Origin: Kribbella caucasensis
GTDB lineage: Bacteria > Actinomycetota > Actinomycetes > Propionibacteriales > Kribbellaceae
Assembly (NCBI RefSeq): GCF_004361855.1
Contig: NZ_SNWQ01000015.1
Coordinates: forward strand, 124,001 to 188,000
Length of the DNA stretch: 64,000 nt
Direction: 5' to 3'
A program made the position numbers and the translations under genes. The stretch's first letter is position 1, and the number at the start of each line of letters is the position of its first letter. Positions 26,304-35,507 of this stretch are shown here, one piece after another. The notes under the pieces are model-generated. The model searched no databases, was not told where the DNA came from, and worked only from the letters and a program-made list of their open reading frames with translations.

Positions 26304-27157
26304 TCGCCGAGGTAGTCCGCGCGGGCCTGAAACTGCTTCCGCCGAGGGTCGCCGGGCGGGTCGCGTTCGAGTTGTGGCGGCGGCCGCTCAAGCGCGGCAG
26401 GGTGCGTGAGAGTGAGCGGGCGATCCACGAGTCCGCCCGGGTGGAGGTGATCGGCAACGTCGTCACGTACGCCTGGGGTGACGGCCGCCGCCCGGTGCTG
26501 CTCGTCCACGGCTGGCGTTCGCGCGCCTCGCGGTACCACGCGTTCGTGGCGCGCCTGCTCGCACTCGGCTACAGCCCCGTCTCGTACGACGCTCCCGGGC
26601 ACGGCGACACCCCAGGACCGGCCGGCACGATCCTCGATCACCAGCGCATCATCCAGGCCCTCGGTGACCGGCACGGCCCGTTCGAAGGGGTGATCGCGCA
26701 CTCCCTGGGCGTCCCCTTCGCCCTGTACGCCGTACGCGAGGGGGTCTCCGCCGGACGAATTGTCGCGATCAGTGGGGTCGCGGAGTTCGGCTACCTGGTC
26801 GATGCGTTCTGCCGGGAACTCGGACTCGGGGCCGAGGCGAACCAGGCGCTCCGGCGGGCGATCGAGGCCGGCCTGTTCCAGCGCGACGACCAGATCTGGG
26901 CGAAGTACTCCGTGGCCGCCGGTGAGGTCGACCTACTGGTGATCCACAACGACGAGGACGATGTCGTGGATCCGGCCCAGGCGTCGGCCCTGCTCGCGGG
27001 GTACGGGCCGAGGGCGCACTTCAAGCAGACGAACGGCCTCGGTCATCGCCGGATCATGGTCGATCCAGCAGTGATCACCGAGGCCGTCACGTTCCTCAGT
27101 CACACAGAAGACGCGAGGGACTCAGATGTCGCGGAACGTCTCGATCTGGGCGCCTAG
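26300..27157 (+). CDS. Alpha/beta-hydrolase
   Basis: A 285-residue alpha/beta-hydrolase. The oxyanion-type LLVHGWRSRAS is followed by the nucleophile elbow AHSLGVPF, candidate acid in HNDEDDVVD and His in GLGHRRIM, so the triad appears complete. It has no signal peptide. It overlaps the upstream TIGR03086 gene by four bases. Its 3' end overlaps the convergent murA-like gene by 36 bases. The substrate is unknown. Confidence 0.85.
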   Translation: MIAEVVRAGLKLLPPRVAGRVAFELWRRPLKRGRVRESERAIHESARVEVIGNVVTYAWGDGRRPVLLVHGWRSRASRYHAFVARLLALGYSPVSYDAPGHGDTPGPAGTILDHQRIIQALGDRHGPFEGVIAHSLGVPFALYAVREGVSAGRIVAISGVAEFGYLVDAFCRELGLGAEANQALRRAIEAGLFQRDDQIWAKYSVAAGEVDLLVIHNDEDDVVDPAQASALLAGYGPRAHFKQTNGLGHRRIMVDPAVITEAVTFLSHTEDARDSDVAERLDLGA

Positions 27158-28648
27158 CGAGTTGAGGCGGGTGGCCAGGTCCTCATAGCCGCGGTTGATC
27201 ACGTAGACGCTGCGCAGTACAGAGGTGCCCTTCGCGGCCATCATCGCGATCAGCGTGACGACGGCCGGGCGGAGCGCCGGCGGGCACATGATCTCGGCGC
27301 CGGACCAGTGCGTCGGGCCCTCGACCATCACCCGGTGCGGGTCGAGCAGCTTGACCCGGCCGCCGAGCTTGTTCAGGTCGGTCAGGTAGATCGCCCGGTT
27401 CTCGTAGACCCAGTCGTGGATCAGCGTCTGACCGGTCGCCGACGCCGCGATCACCGCGAAGAACGGCAGGTTGTCGATGTTCAGGCCCGGGAACGGCATC
27501 GGGTGGATCTTGTCGATCGGTGCGTGCAGCGTCGACGGCCGCGTGGTCAGGTCGACCAGCCGGGTCCGGCCGTTCTCGGCCAGGTACTCCGCCGAGCGGC
27601 TGTAGTCCAGCCCCATCTCCTCCAGCAGCGCCAGCTCGATCTCCAGGAACTCGACCGGCGCCCGCCGGATCGTGACCTCTGAGCCGGTCACGATCGCCGC
27701 GGTCAGCAAGCTCATCGCCTCGATCGGGTCCTCCGAGGGCGCGTAGTCGACGTCGACATCGATCTCGGCCTTGCCGTGCACGGTCAGCGTGGTGCTGCCG
27801 ACGCCGTCGATCTTCACGCCGAGCAGGTCGAGGTAGAAGCACAGATCCTGGACCATGTAGTTCGAGCTGGCGTTGCGGATCACGGTGACGCCGTCGTGCC
27901 GGGCCGCGGCCATGATCGCGTTCTCGGTCACGGTGTCGCCTCGCTCGGTCAGCACGATCGGCTTGCCCGGGCTGATCGCCCGGTTCACCATCGCGTGGTA
28001 CTCGCCGCCGGTCGCCTTCACGTCCAGGCCGAACGGGCGCAGCGCCGACATGTGCGGCTCGACCGTCCGGGTGCCGAGGTCGCAGCCACCGGCGTACGGG
28101 AGCTGGAAGGTGTCCTCGCGGTGCAGCAGCGGGCCGAGGAACATGATGATCGACCGGGTACGCCGGGCCGCCTCGGCATCCATCGCGGCCAGGTTCAGGT
28201 GGGCGGGCGGCACGATCTCCAGGTCGCCGGCGTCGTTCAGCCAGGTGGTCCGGACGCCGATCGAGTTGAGCACCTCGAGCAGCCGGTTGACCTCTTCGAT
28301 CCGGGCCACCTTGCGCAGCGTGGTCCGGCCCTTGTTCAGCAGGCTGGCGCACAGCAGCGCGACGCCGGCGTTCTTGCTGGACTTCACGTCGATCGAACCG
28401 GACAACCGGCGGCCACCGGCGACACGGAGGTGGACCGGACCGCCACCGAGAGAGACAATTTCGGAATCGAGCGCTTCGCCGATCCGGGCGAGCATCTCGA
28501 GAGTGAGGTTCTGATGACCCTTTTCGATCCTGTTCACCGCACTCTGGCTGGTGCCCAGCACATCGGCGAGCTGGGTCTGGGTCCAGCCACGGTGCTTGCG
28601 GGCGTCCCGGATGAGATTGCCGATCCGGCTCAGGTAGTCGTCAGTCAT
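27122..28648 (-). CDS. HTH-MurA fusion (enolpyruvyl transferase)
   Basis: A 508-residue protein. Residues 5-62 form an XRE-type helix-turn-helix (LIRDARKHRGWTQTQLADVL, then SQSAVNRIEKG). Residues ~70-508 match UDP-GlcNAc 1-carboxyvinyltransferase: SSKNAG (K92/N93), the mobile-loop YAGGCDLGTRTVEPH with Cys189 at the MurA active-site cysteine position, and NIDNLPFFAVIAASATGQ. MurA makes the first committed peptidoglycan precursor. The added DNA-binding domain and a palindrome over the promoter suggest an enzyme that also represses its own gene. HTH-bearing MurA paralogues occur in actinobacteria; whether this copy is the housekeeping one is unknown. A probable leaderless start follows TAAGGT by seven bases. 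Confidence 0.88.
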   Translation of the reverse strand: MTDDYLSRIGNLIRDARKHRGWTQTQLADVLGTSQSAVNRIEKGHQNLTLEMLARIGEALDSEIVSLGGGPVHLRVAGGRRLSGSIDVKSSKNAGVALLCASLLNKGRTTLRKVARIEEVNRLLEVLNSIGVRTTWLNDAGDLEIVPPAHLNLAAMDAEAARRTRSIIMFLGPLLHREDTFQLPYAGGCDLGTRTVEPHMSALRPFGLDVKATGGEYHAMVNRAISPGKPIVLTERGDTVTENAIMAAARHDGVTVIRNASSNYMVQDLCFYLDLLGVKIDGVGSTTLTVHGKAEIDVDVDYAPSEDPIEAMSLLTAAIVTGSEVTIRRAPVEFLEIELALLEEMGLDYSRSAEYLAENGRTRLVDLTTRPSTLHAPIDKIHPMPFPGLNIDNLPFFAVIAASATGQTLIHDWVYENRAIYLTDLNKLGGRVKLLDPHRVMVEGPTHWSGAEIMCPPALRPAVVTLIAMMAAKGTSVLRSVYVINRGYEDLATRLNSLGAQIETFRDI

Positions 28649-28659
28649 GCGCGGGACCT

Positions 28660-28677
28660 TATCTCACATGTGAGATA
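28660..28677. promoter_or_regulatory. 18-bp palindromic operator of HTH-MurA gene
   Basis: TATCTCACATGTGAGATA is a perfect palindrome whose gene-proximal edge lies 11 bases upstream of the minus-strand start codon and overlaps the candidate -10 TAAGGT. The position is ideal for repression by the protein's own helix-turn-helix domain. Confidence 0.7.
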
Positions 28678-28800
28678 CCTCTGGATCGACCCGCCGGTCA
28701 GAGCGTAGCGAATGTCACCACCGCCCGACCGGCCACCCCCATCGGAACCCGAGCCCCCTACAGTTAGCGCCACCCCGCCCGCCGCGAGAGGATCCAGCAG

Positions 28801-30012
28801 ATGGCCGAGGACGTCGACACCTCCACGGTGGTGACCGAGTTCGAGGCGGAGTCGTGGCCGCTGGAGGCCGCGGCCGAGAGCCTGGCCCAGGTGATCGACG
28901 GCTTCCAGAACGGCGATACCCGGCCGCTGGTGATCGGCGACGGCGACCAGCCGGTCCTGGTGGTGCTGGCCATCGCCGACCTGGCCGACTTCCGCGCGAG
29001 GATCGCGGACCTGCTCGCCAGCCCGGTGGACGCCGGCTGGTTGCGCTACTACCTGCGCTCCAGCTTCGACATGAGCTCGGAGAAGCTGATCGAGCTGCTC
29101 GGCGTGGACACCGACCACGGGCTCAGCTCGCTGGCCAGCCAGGTCACCGTCGAACAAGCGGCCGTGCTGCTGCCGGATCACCTGCGCCGGACCGAGGCGG
29201 GCGGCAATCCGTTGATGCTGATCGGTGACGGCATGCTCGCGACGGCCGCGCTGATCGCGTTCCCGGCGTTCTCGGTGCTGCTCGCGATGGAGGAGAGCAA
29301 GGCCGAGGAACACCACGTGCACGACGAGGACGAGAAGCCGACCACGCCGCTCGAGGTGCTGGCCGAGCAGCTCGGCCCGGTGTCGACCCAGATCGTCGCG
29401 CAGATCAACGCGGGCCGCGAGCCCGGGCTGCCACGGTACGACCTGCACTTCGAGGACGACCTGATCGAGCACCTGAAGGATCTCGAGCAGCGTGCTCAGA
29501 AGGCTCCCGGAGGCGGTGCGCACGACGAGCTGGGCAACCTGTTGCACTCGTTCGACCAGATGCGCAGCGGACTGCTGACCGAAGAGGACGAACCCGAGGA
29601 AGCGCCGTACGTCGAGGTCGAGGACCTGGCGGCCGCGATGCCGGACATGCGGGACAGCTTCCGGGACGGTGCGGACGACCCGTACCTGGTCGGCTTCGAG
29701 GGTCAGCCGCTGGCCGGGCTGATCTCGTACGACCTCTACCTGGAACTGCAGCAGATCTCCGTCGACATGAACGGGACCGACGAGGCGCCGGTGCTGCCGC
29801 TGCCGAAGCCGGAGTGGGAGAGCGGGCCGGAGTTGCTGCCGTTCGACGCGGCCGTCGAGGTGTGCGGGGCGGTCTGCGAGGACATCAAGGGCGGCGAGGG
29901 CTCGATGCTGTTCATCGCCGACGAGGAGGGCGAGCCCGAACTCGTGCTCGCCCCGCTCGTCTGGTTGTGGGCCTACGTCGACTACCTGGACCTCGAGTCG
30001 GCCGAGATTTAG
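28801..30012 (+). CDS. Acidic protein with four Phd/YefM-like modules
   Basis: A 403-residue, strongly acidic soluble protein of no family I recognise. I see four repeats of a helix-then-strand pattern typical of Phd/YefM antitoxins, at residues ~20-72 (PLVIGDGDQPVLVVL), ~116-164 (NPLMLIGDGMLATAAL), ~270-320 (PYLVGFEGQPLAGLI) and ~347-399 (SMLFIADEEGEPELVL). Between modules 2 and 3 is an acidic His-containing linker. No toxin-like gene is adjacent. The ribosome binding site GAGAGG precedes ATG 28801. The next gene, YciI-like, converges and overlaps by four bases. The role is unknown. The repeat reading is inference from sequence pattern. Confidence 0.6.
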   Translation: MAEDVDTSTVVTEFEAESWPLEAAAESLAQVIDGFQNGDTRPLVIGDGDQPVLVVLAIADLADFRARIADLLASPVDAGWLRYYLRSSFDMSSEKLIELLGVDTDHGLSSLASQVTVEQAAVLLPDHLRRTEAGGNPLMLIGDGMLATAALIAFPAFSVLLAMEESKAEEHHVHDEDEKPTTPLEVLAEQLGPVSTQIVAQINAGREPGLPRYDLHFEDDLIEHLKDLEQRAQKAPGGGAHDELGNLLHSFDQMRSGLLTEEDEPEEAPYVEVEDLAAAMPDMRDSFRDGADDPYLVGFEGQPLAGLISYDLYLELQQISVDMNGTDEAPVLPLPKPEWESGPELLPFDAAVEVCGAVCEDIKGGEGSMLFIADEEGEPELVLAPLVWLWAYVDYLDLESAEI

Positions 30013-30281
30013 CTCAGCGGGAAGAGCTGCTTCCACTCCTTGAGGGTGGCGATCTCGTAGACGTCTTCCGGGGTGTACGGGTCCTTGGCGAGGATGTCGC
30101 GCAGCTCGGCCTCGTCGGCGACGTCGTAGATCAGCAGCGCGCCGGTCTCGTCCCCGAACGGGCCGGCCGCGACGAGCTTGCCGGCCTCCTTCAGCGAGGT
30201 CAGGTACTCGCGATGCGCCGGGCGCACCGCGAGCCGGCGTTCGTTGTTCTTGAAAGTCAGCTGCAGGGCAAAGATGGCCAT
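30009..30281 (-). CDS. YciI-like protein
   Basis: A 90-residue ferredoxin-like-fold protein: MAIFALQLTF at the start, then the family's HREYLTSLKEAGKLVAAGPF and TGALLIYDVADEAELRDIL, and a terminal VYEIATLKEW. The conserved His-Asp pair of YciI is partly present (His39 region). YciI proteins are small dimeric enzymes with unclear substrates. The start at 30281 matches the family length; the longer frame is not conserved-looking. Confidence 0.85.
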   Translation of the reverse strand: MAIFALQLTFKNNERRLAVRPAHREYLTSLKEAGKLVAAGPFGDETGALLIYDVADEAELRDILAKDPYTPEDVYEIATLKEWKQLFPLS

Positions 30282-30488
30282 GCCAGAAACCCTATCGGAT
30301 GGCTGGATTTCCGTTGCAGACAAGAAGATTTGGTGCGGGAAGGGAGTCACGAGCCGCCACAGCGGCTGGTTCGAGTCAGACCCGAAAGTCGACGAGTGAT
30401 CGCCCTTCCCGCTCGGATATCTTGACCGGCGAATCAGCCCAATGCAAGGGGTTGGTCAAGACAATTTATCCGGTCCGTTGCATTCGGT

Positions 30489-30519
30489 GACGCTTCGTGA
30501 TCGAACCCTCGGAAGCGTC
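30489..30519 (-). terminator. Stem-loop downstream of ppdK
   Basis: GACGCTTC (30489-30496) pairs with GAAGCGTC (30512-30519) around a 15-base loop, 57 bases past the ppdK stop. The rest of the 30282-30575 gap contains no gene that I can support. Confidence 0.45.
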
Positions 30520-30575
30520 CATGAGCCGGCCGGTACGGTTGTACAGACCGTCACTCACGAGCATTGTCAAGGGCC

Positions 30576-33242
30576 CTACTCCACCGCCGCACGCCCCGCT
30601 TCAAGCCTGGCCACCGGGACGCGGAAGGGTGAGCAGGAGACGTAGTCCAGGCCTACCTCGTGGAAGAAGTGGATGCTGTCGGGATCGCCGCCGTGTTCGC
30701 CACAGATGCCGAGTTTGAGGTCGGGGCGGGTGGCCCGACCGCGTTCGGCTCCGGTCCGAACCAGGGCACCGACACCCTCGCGGTCGATCGACTCGAACGG
30801 CGAGACGGCGAAGATGCCCTTCTCCAGGTAGCGGCCGAAGAACGAGCCCTCCACGTCGTCCCGGCTGAAGCCCCAGGTGGTCTGGGTCAGGTCGTTGGTA
30901 CCGAAGGAGAAGAACTCGGCCGCCTCGGCGATCTGGTCCGCGGTCACCGCGGCCCGCGGCAGCTCGATCATCGTCCCGATCGGCACCTTCCATTCGACCC
31001 CTTCCTGCGCGACGACCTCGGCGAGCACCTGCTCGACCTCGTCGCGGGCGAGCTGCAACTCCTGTACCGCGCCGACCAGCGGGATCATGATCTCCGGCCG
31101 CGGATCCCGGCCCTGCTTCTTCAGCTCGGCCGCAGCGGACGCGATCGCGCGCACCTGCATCGCGAACAGGCCCGGGATGACCAGGCCGAGGCGGACGCCA
31201 CGCAGGCCGAGCATCGGGTTCTCCTCGTGCAGCCGCTCGACCGCGGCCAGCAGCACCTCGTCCCGGCCCGGGTCCTGGCCGCGTTCCTTCGCGAGTGCGA
31301 CCTTGACCGCGAGGTCCTCCATCGACGGCAGGAACTCGTGCAGCGGCGGGTCGATCAACCGGATCGTCACCGGCAGCCCGTCCATCGCATCGAGCAACTC
31401 CAGGAAGTCCCCACGCTGCAACGGCTCCAGCTCGGCCAGCGCCGCCTCGCGATCCGCGTCGTTGTCGGCCAGGATCAGCCGCTCGACCGACTCCCGCCGC
31501 TCGCCCAGGAACATGTGCTCGGTCCGGCACAGCCCGATCCCCTCGGCACCGAACCGCCGCGCCCGGGCAGCATCGTCTGCTGTGTCAGCATTCGTCCGTA
31601 CGCCGAGCCGCCGGACCTCGTCGGCACGGGTGATCAACCGATGGACCGAGGCCACCAGTTCGTCACCCGCATCGGGCGCGAGCGTTCCCTCGAAGTACTG
31701 CACCACGGGGGAAGGCACGACCGGGACCTCGCCACGGAACACCTCGCCCGTGGTCCCGTCGATCGAGATCACCTCGCCGGCGCCGATCGTCGTACCGTTC
31801 ACCTTGATCGTCTGGGCGCTGACGCTGACGTCGAGTTCCTCGGCGCCACAGACGCACGTCTTGCCCATCCCGCGCGCCACGACGGCCGCGTGTGAGGTCT
31901 TGCCGCCGCGGCTGGTCAGGATGCCCTGGGCCGCGATCATGCCGTGCAGGTCGTCCGGGTTCGTCTCGCGCCGGACCAGGATGACCTTCTCGCCCTTGTC
32001 GGCCGCCTCGACCGCGGCGGCGGAGGTGAAGACGACCTTGCCGGAAGCCGCGCCCGGGGAGGCGCCGATGGCCTTGGTGATCCGCTCCTTGGCCGCGTCC
32101 GCGTCGAACCGCGGGAACATCAGCTGGGCCAGCTGTGCGCCGTTGACCCGCTGCAGCGCCTCTTCGGCGGAGATGACGCCCTCGTCGATCAGGCTGGTCG
32201 CGATCCGGAACGCGGCGGCCGCGGTCCGCTTGCCGACCCGGGTCTGCAGCATCCAGAGCTTGCCGCGTTCGACGGTGAACTCGATGTCGCACAGGTCGCG
32301 GTAGTGGCCTTCGAGTTTGGTCATGATCGCCATCAGATCGTCGTACGACGTCTTGTCGATCGTCTCCAGGTCGGCCAGCGGGACCGTGTTGCGGATGCCG
32401 GCCACCACGTCCTCGCCCTGCGCGTTCTGCAGGTAGTCGCCGTACACGCCGGGCTGACCGGTGGCAGGGTCACGGGTGAAGGCGACGCCGGTGCCGGAGT
32501 CCATCCCGAGGTTGCCGAACACCATCGAGCAGATGTTCACCGCGGTGCCGAGGTCTTTCGCGATCCGCTCCTGCCGGCGGTAGAGGATGGCGCGTTCGGA
32601 GTTCCAGGAGCCGAAGACGGCCTCGATCGCCAGGTCCATCTGCTTGCGCGGGTCCTGCGGGAACTCGCGACCGGTGTGCTCCAGCACGCTCGCCTTGAAC
32701 GTCTCCACCAGCCGCTTGAGGTCGTCGGCGTCCAGGTCGAGGTCGTTCGTGGTCCCCTTGGCCTGCTTGGCCTGCTCGAGCGCGTCGTCGAAGACTTCAC
32801 CGTCCATGTCGAGCACGGTCTTGCCGAACATCTGGATCAGCCGGCGGTACGCGTCCCAGGCGAACCGCGGGTTGCCGGAGTGATGCGCGAGCCCGTTCAC
32901 CGAGTCGTCGTTGAGGCCGACGTTGAGCACCGTCTCCATCATGCCGGGCATCGACGCGGCGGCTCCGGATCGGACCGAGACCAGCAGTGGATCGTCCGCC
33001 TGACCGAGCTTCTTGCCCATCTTCTGCTGCAGTACGTCGACGTGGTGGTCGATCTCGTCGGCCAGCTCGGGTGGCACCGAGCCGGTCTGGAGGAACACCC
33101 GGCAGGCGTCGGTGGAGATGGTGAAACCGGGTGGCACCGGCAGCCCGAGATTGGTCATCTCGGCGAGGTTGGCCCCCTTGCCGCCGAGCAGTTCCTTCAT
33201 CTCCTTGTTGCCTTCGGCGAAGTCGTAGACGAGTTTCGGCAC
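30576..33242 (-). CDS. ppdK: Pyruvate, phosphate dikinase
   Basis: An 888-residue enzyme with the full PPDK order: N-terminal ATP-grasp domain (GGKGANLAEMTNLGLPVPPG), the central phosphohistidine domain with catalytic His in SRGGKTSHAAVVARGMGK, and the C-terminal PEP/pyruvate barrel (LCRTEHMFLGERR, EIMIPLVGAVQEL, SFGTNDLTQTTWG, with the active-site Cys in KLGICGEHGGDP). It interconverts pyruvate + ATP + Pi and PEP + AMP + PPi, serving gluconeogenic or glycolytic flux. GTG 33242 is preferred because GGGAG lies five bases upstream; a GTG six bases earlier overlaps it. It is apparently monocistronic. Confidence 0.97.
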   Translation of the reverse strand: MPKLVYDFAEGNKEMKELLGGKGANLAEMTNLGLPVPPGFTISTDACRVFLQTGSVPPELADEIDHHVDVLQQKMGKKLGQADDPLLVSVRSGAAASMPGMMETVLNVGLNDDSVNGLAHHSGNPRFAWDAYRRLIQMFGKTVLDMDGEVFDDALEQAKQAKGTTNDLDLDADDLKRLVETFKASVLEHTGREFPQDPRKQMDLAIEAVFGSWNSERAILYRRQERIAKDLGTAVNICSMVFGNLGMDSGTGVAFTRDPATGQPGVYGDYLQNAQGEDVVAGIRNTVPLADLETIDKTSYDDLMAIMTKLEGHYRDLCDIEFTVERGKLWMLQTRVGKRTAAAAFRIATSLIDEGVISAEEALQRVNGAQLAQLMFPRFDADAAKERITKAIGASPGAASGKVVFTSAAAVEAADKGEKVILVRRETNPDDLHGMIAAQGILTSRGGKTSHAAVVARGMGKTCVCGAEELDVSVSAQTIKVNGTTIGAGEVISIDGTTGEVFRGEVPVVPSPVVQYFEGTLAPDAGDELVASVHRLITRADEVRRLGVRTNADTADDAARARRFGAEGIGLCRTEHMFLGERRESVERLILADNDADREAALAELEPLQRGDFLELLDAMDGLPVTIRLIDPPLHEFLPSMEDLAVKVALAKERGQDPGRDEVLLAAVERLHEENPMLGLRGVRLGLVIPGLFAMQVRAIASAAAELKKQGRDPRPEIMIPLVGAVQELQLARDEVEQVLAEVVAQEGVEWKVPIGTMIELPRAAVTADQIAEAAEFFSFGTNDLTQTTWGFSRDDVEGSFFGRYLEKGIFAVSPFESIDREGVGALVRTGAERGRATRPDLKLGICGEHGGDPDSIHFFHEVGLDYVSCSPFRVPVARLEAGRAAVE

Positions 33243-33340
33243 AGTCACTCCCTGATGGTTTGGGCGGTGCTCCGAGGCGCGGCGTGATGACCGCTCGGCC
33301 CTTCGACTCCGGTGGCGCGGGCGTCTTTTCAGGGTAAGTC

Positions 33341-33367
33341 AAAAAACCAGTCCAGTTGACCACTGGT
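33341..33367 (-). terminator. Rho-independent terminator with T-tract
   Basis: On the minus strand ACCAGT (33367-33362) pairs with ACTGGT (33351-33346) and is followed by six T residues. It lies downstream of the VWA gene, before ppdK. Together with the hairpin at 33468-33509 it isolates the two transcripts. The 33243-33544 gap otherwise holds no gene. Confidence 0.6.
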
Positions 33368-33467
33368 CTCACTCTGCGGAGGTGACGCTGCCCACACCTT
33401 CAGGGCCGGAAAAGCCTTACCTGGTTGACAACGCGAGACATTCGCCGCATTCACCGAGGAAAACGAG

Positions 33468-33509
33468 AGGCGGGGAGTAACCCACCTTCGAGATGGGTAC
33501 TCCCCGCCT
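33468..33509 (-). terminator. Strong hairpin terminator of VWA operon
   Basis: AGGCGGGGAGT (33468-33478) pairs perfectly with ACTCCCCGCCT (33499-33509), and the stem extends across a one-base bulge. It begins 35 bases past the VWA stop codon. Confidence 0.7.
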
Positions 33510-33544
33510 GTGGCCTGTCCGTCCAGAGCTGTGGACTGTCCGTC

Positions 33545-35506
33545 TCAGAGCTTGCGACGGGTCCTCAGGTAGTCGCCGACGACGGCCGCGCCGAGGCCGT
33601 CCGGGTCGGGTGCCAGCACCCGGCCGCCGCTGCGCCGGGCGAGCAGATCGACGAACGCCTCCAGCCGCGGATCGTCGCCGAGCCGGAACACGGTCAGCGA
33701 GGCGCCGAGCTTGGCCAGCCGGTCTACCTCGAAGATCGTCTTGCGCAGCGTCGCCGGTTCGGGCGGGTACGAGAACTCGGCTGTGCCGTCCGGTTCCAGG
33801 TGAGCGGTCGGCTCCCCGTCGGTGACCATCAGGACGACGGGCTGCGCGTCCGGGTGCCGGCGGAGATGACGTCCCGCGAGGAGCAACGCGTGATGGGCAT
33901 TGGTGCCCTGCTCCCAGGTGCCTTCCAGACCGATGAGTTGCGGCAGTTCGACCACCCCGGCGTACCGGCCGAAGGTGATCAACTGGAGGGCGTCGTTGCG
34001 GTAGCGGGTGGAGATGAGTTGGTGCAGCGCGAGCGCCGTCCGCTTCATCGGGAGCCAGCGTCCCTCCTGGACCATCGACCAGGAGGTGTCCACCAGCAAC
34101 GCGACCGCGGCTCGCGCCCGGTGTTCGGTCTCGGCAACCTCGACGTCGGACACGTCCAGCTTCACCGAACCACCTTCGCGCCCGGCGGTTCGCAGTACTG
34201 CGTTGTTCACGGTCCGCGGTACGTCCCAGGGCTGGGTGTCGCCGAACTGCCATGGACGACTCGAGCCACTGGGCTCCCCGGCGGCTCCGGCGGACGCCGA
34301 ATCACGTTCACCCGACTGGCCGCGCGCGGCCCGCAGTACGTCGGAGAGCGCGGTCTGGCCGAGTTGCCGCAGGGCCTTCGGGGAGAGACGCAGTGTTCCG
34401 TCGGGAGCGCGTTCGAGCAGACCTTGATTGCGGAGCTCGCGTTCGAGCTCGGTCAGCCGGCGGGCGTCGACGGTCGCCTCGTCGCCGAGTTGGCGGGTGA
34501 GCGCGTCGAGGTCGATGTCCTCCAACCGGGCGCCCGGATACGACTGGGCGAGCTGCTCGGCGAGCGCGTCCAGCTCGGCCAGGTCGGACATCGCGCGGGC
34601 GCCCTCGGCCAGACCGAGCGGGTCGTCACCACTCATCCGCTCCGAGGAGTACCAGTCCTCCCCCGGCCGCAACGACTGCAGTTGCGCGTCCAGCTGGGCC
34701 AGCTGTTGCGCGAGCTGCGGACTGCCGAACGCTTGCTGCGCGAGCCCGGCCAACTCGTCCCTCTGCTCCGGCGTCATCGAGTTCAGCATCCGCTGCGCGG
34801 CCGCGGCCCGCCTCGCCAGTACGTCGATCAGCTCGTCGACGTTGCGCGGGTTCTCCGGGAAGAACTCGCCGTGCTTGGCCATGAACTGCTCGAACAACTG
34901 GTCGACGTCCGGCCGGCCCTGCGCGTGCGCGGCGAGCAATGCGTTGAGGTCGGCGAGCATCTCGTTGATCCGCTCGACGTCCTCGGGCGTCGTGTTCTGC
35001 AGCGCCTCCTTCATCCCCTCGAAGCGCGACCCGAGCAACTCGCGGCCGAGCAGCTCACGGATCTCCTCGTACTTCTGCCGCGCCTCTGAGGACTGCCAGT
35101 CGTACGACGCCAGCTCCCGCACCGCGGCCGCCGTACCCGAGGGCAGCGCGTCGAGCTGGGCCTCCCGGAATCGGGCGTCGTCGGACGGGTTCGGGAACAG
35201 CTCGTGCCGCTCCGCCTCAAGGGCTTCGTCGAGCAGCCGCTGCACGTCCCGCAGGGTGCCTTCGAGGTTGTGCCGCTGCTGGATCTCGCGACGGCGTTCC
35301 CACATCCGCCGGGTCAGATCGTCGAGCCCCTGGGTGTTCCGGGTCCCGCGCCGGAGTAGCTCCTCCAACGCGGACCGCGGCGACGACCCGGCCATCACAT
35401 CCCGGCCGATCTCGTCCAGGGCGTCCCGCAGATCCACCGGCGGCGCCAGCGGATCCGGCCCCTCGTGCCAGGGTCCGTACGACCAGCCTTCCGGTATGAC
35501 GGACAC
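33545..35506 (-). CDS. VWA-domain partner of MoxR-type ATPase
   Basis: A 653-residue protein. The C-terminal ~200 residues form a von Willebrand A domain with a MIDAS motif: VALLVDTSWSM (DxSxS variant DTSWS), the Thr in EQGTNAHHAL and the Asp in MVTDGEPTAH. The N-terminal 400 residues are helical and Gln/Glu/Arg-rich, likely a scaffold. VWA proteins of this kind work with MoxR/ChlI AAA+ ATPases to remodel protein targets. The start at GTG 35506 lies one base after the TGA of the ATPase gene, so the two are translationally coupled. The target is unknown. Confidence 0.85.
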   Translation of the reverse strand: MSVIPEGWSYGPWHEGPDPLAPPVDLRDALDEIGRDVMAGSSPRSALEELLRRGTRNTQGLDDLTRRMWERRREIQQRHNLEGTLRDVQRLLDEALEAERHELFPNPSDDARFREAQLDALPSGTAAAVRELASYDWQSSEARQKYEEIRELLGRELLGSRFEGMKEALQNTTPEDVERINEMLADLNALLAAHAQGRPDVDQLFEQFMAKHGEFFPENPRNVDELIDVLARRAAAAQRMLNSMTPEQRDELAGLAQQAFGSPQLAQQLAQLDAQLQSLRPGEDWYSSERMSGDDPLGLAEGARAMSDLAELDALAEQLAQSYPGARLEDIDLDALTRQLGDEATVDARRLTELERELRNQGLLERAPDGTLRLSPKALRQLGQTALSDVLRAARGQSGERDSASAGAAGEPSGSSRPWQFGDTQPWDVPRTVNNAVLRTAGREGGSVKLDVSDVEVAETEHRARAAVALLVDTSWSMVQEGRWLPMKRTALALHQLISTRYRNDALQLITFGRYAGVVELPQLIGLEGTWEQGTNAHHALLLAGRHLRRHPDAQPVVLMVTDGEPTAHLEPDGTAEFSYPPEPATLRKTIFEVDRLAKLGASLTVFRLGDDPRLEAFVDLLARRSGGRVLAPDPDGLGAAVVGDYLRTRRKL

Positions 35507-35507
35507 G

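Noticed and set aside
30282-30575. A small gene or riboswitch between YciI-like and ppdK
   Set aside because: Short frames here have no ribosome binding site or conserved composition, and only the terminator-like stem-loop is evident.
33425-35089. A 554-residue plus-strand open frame opposite the VWA gene
   Set aside because: It is antisense to a well-supported gene, with high-GC shadow composition and no motif.
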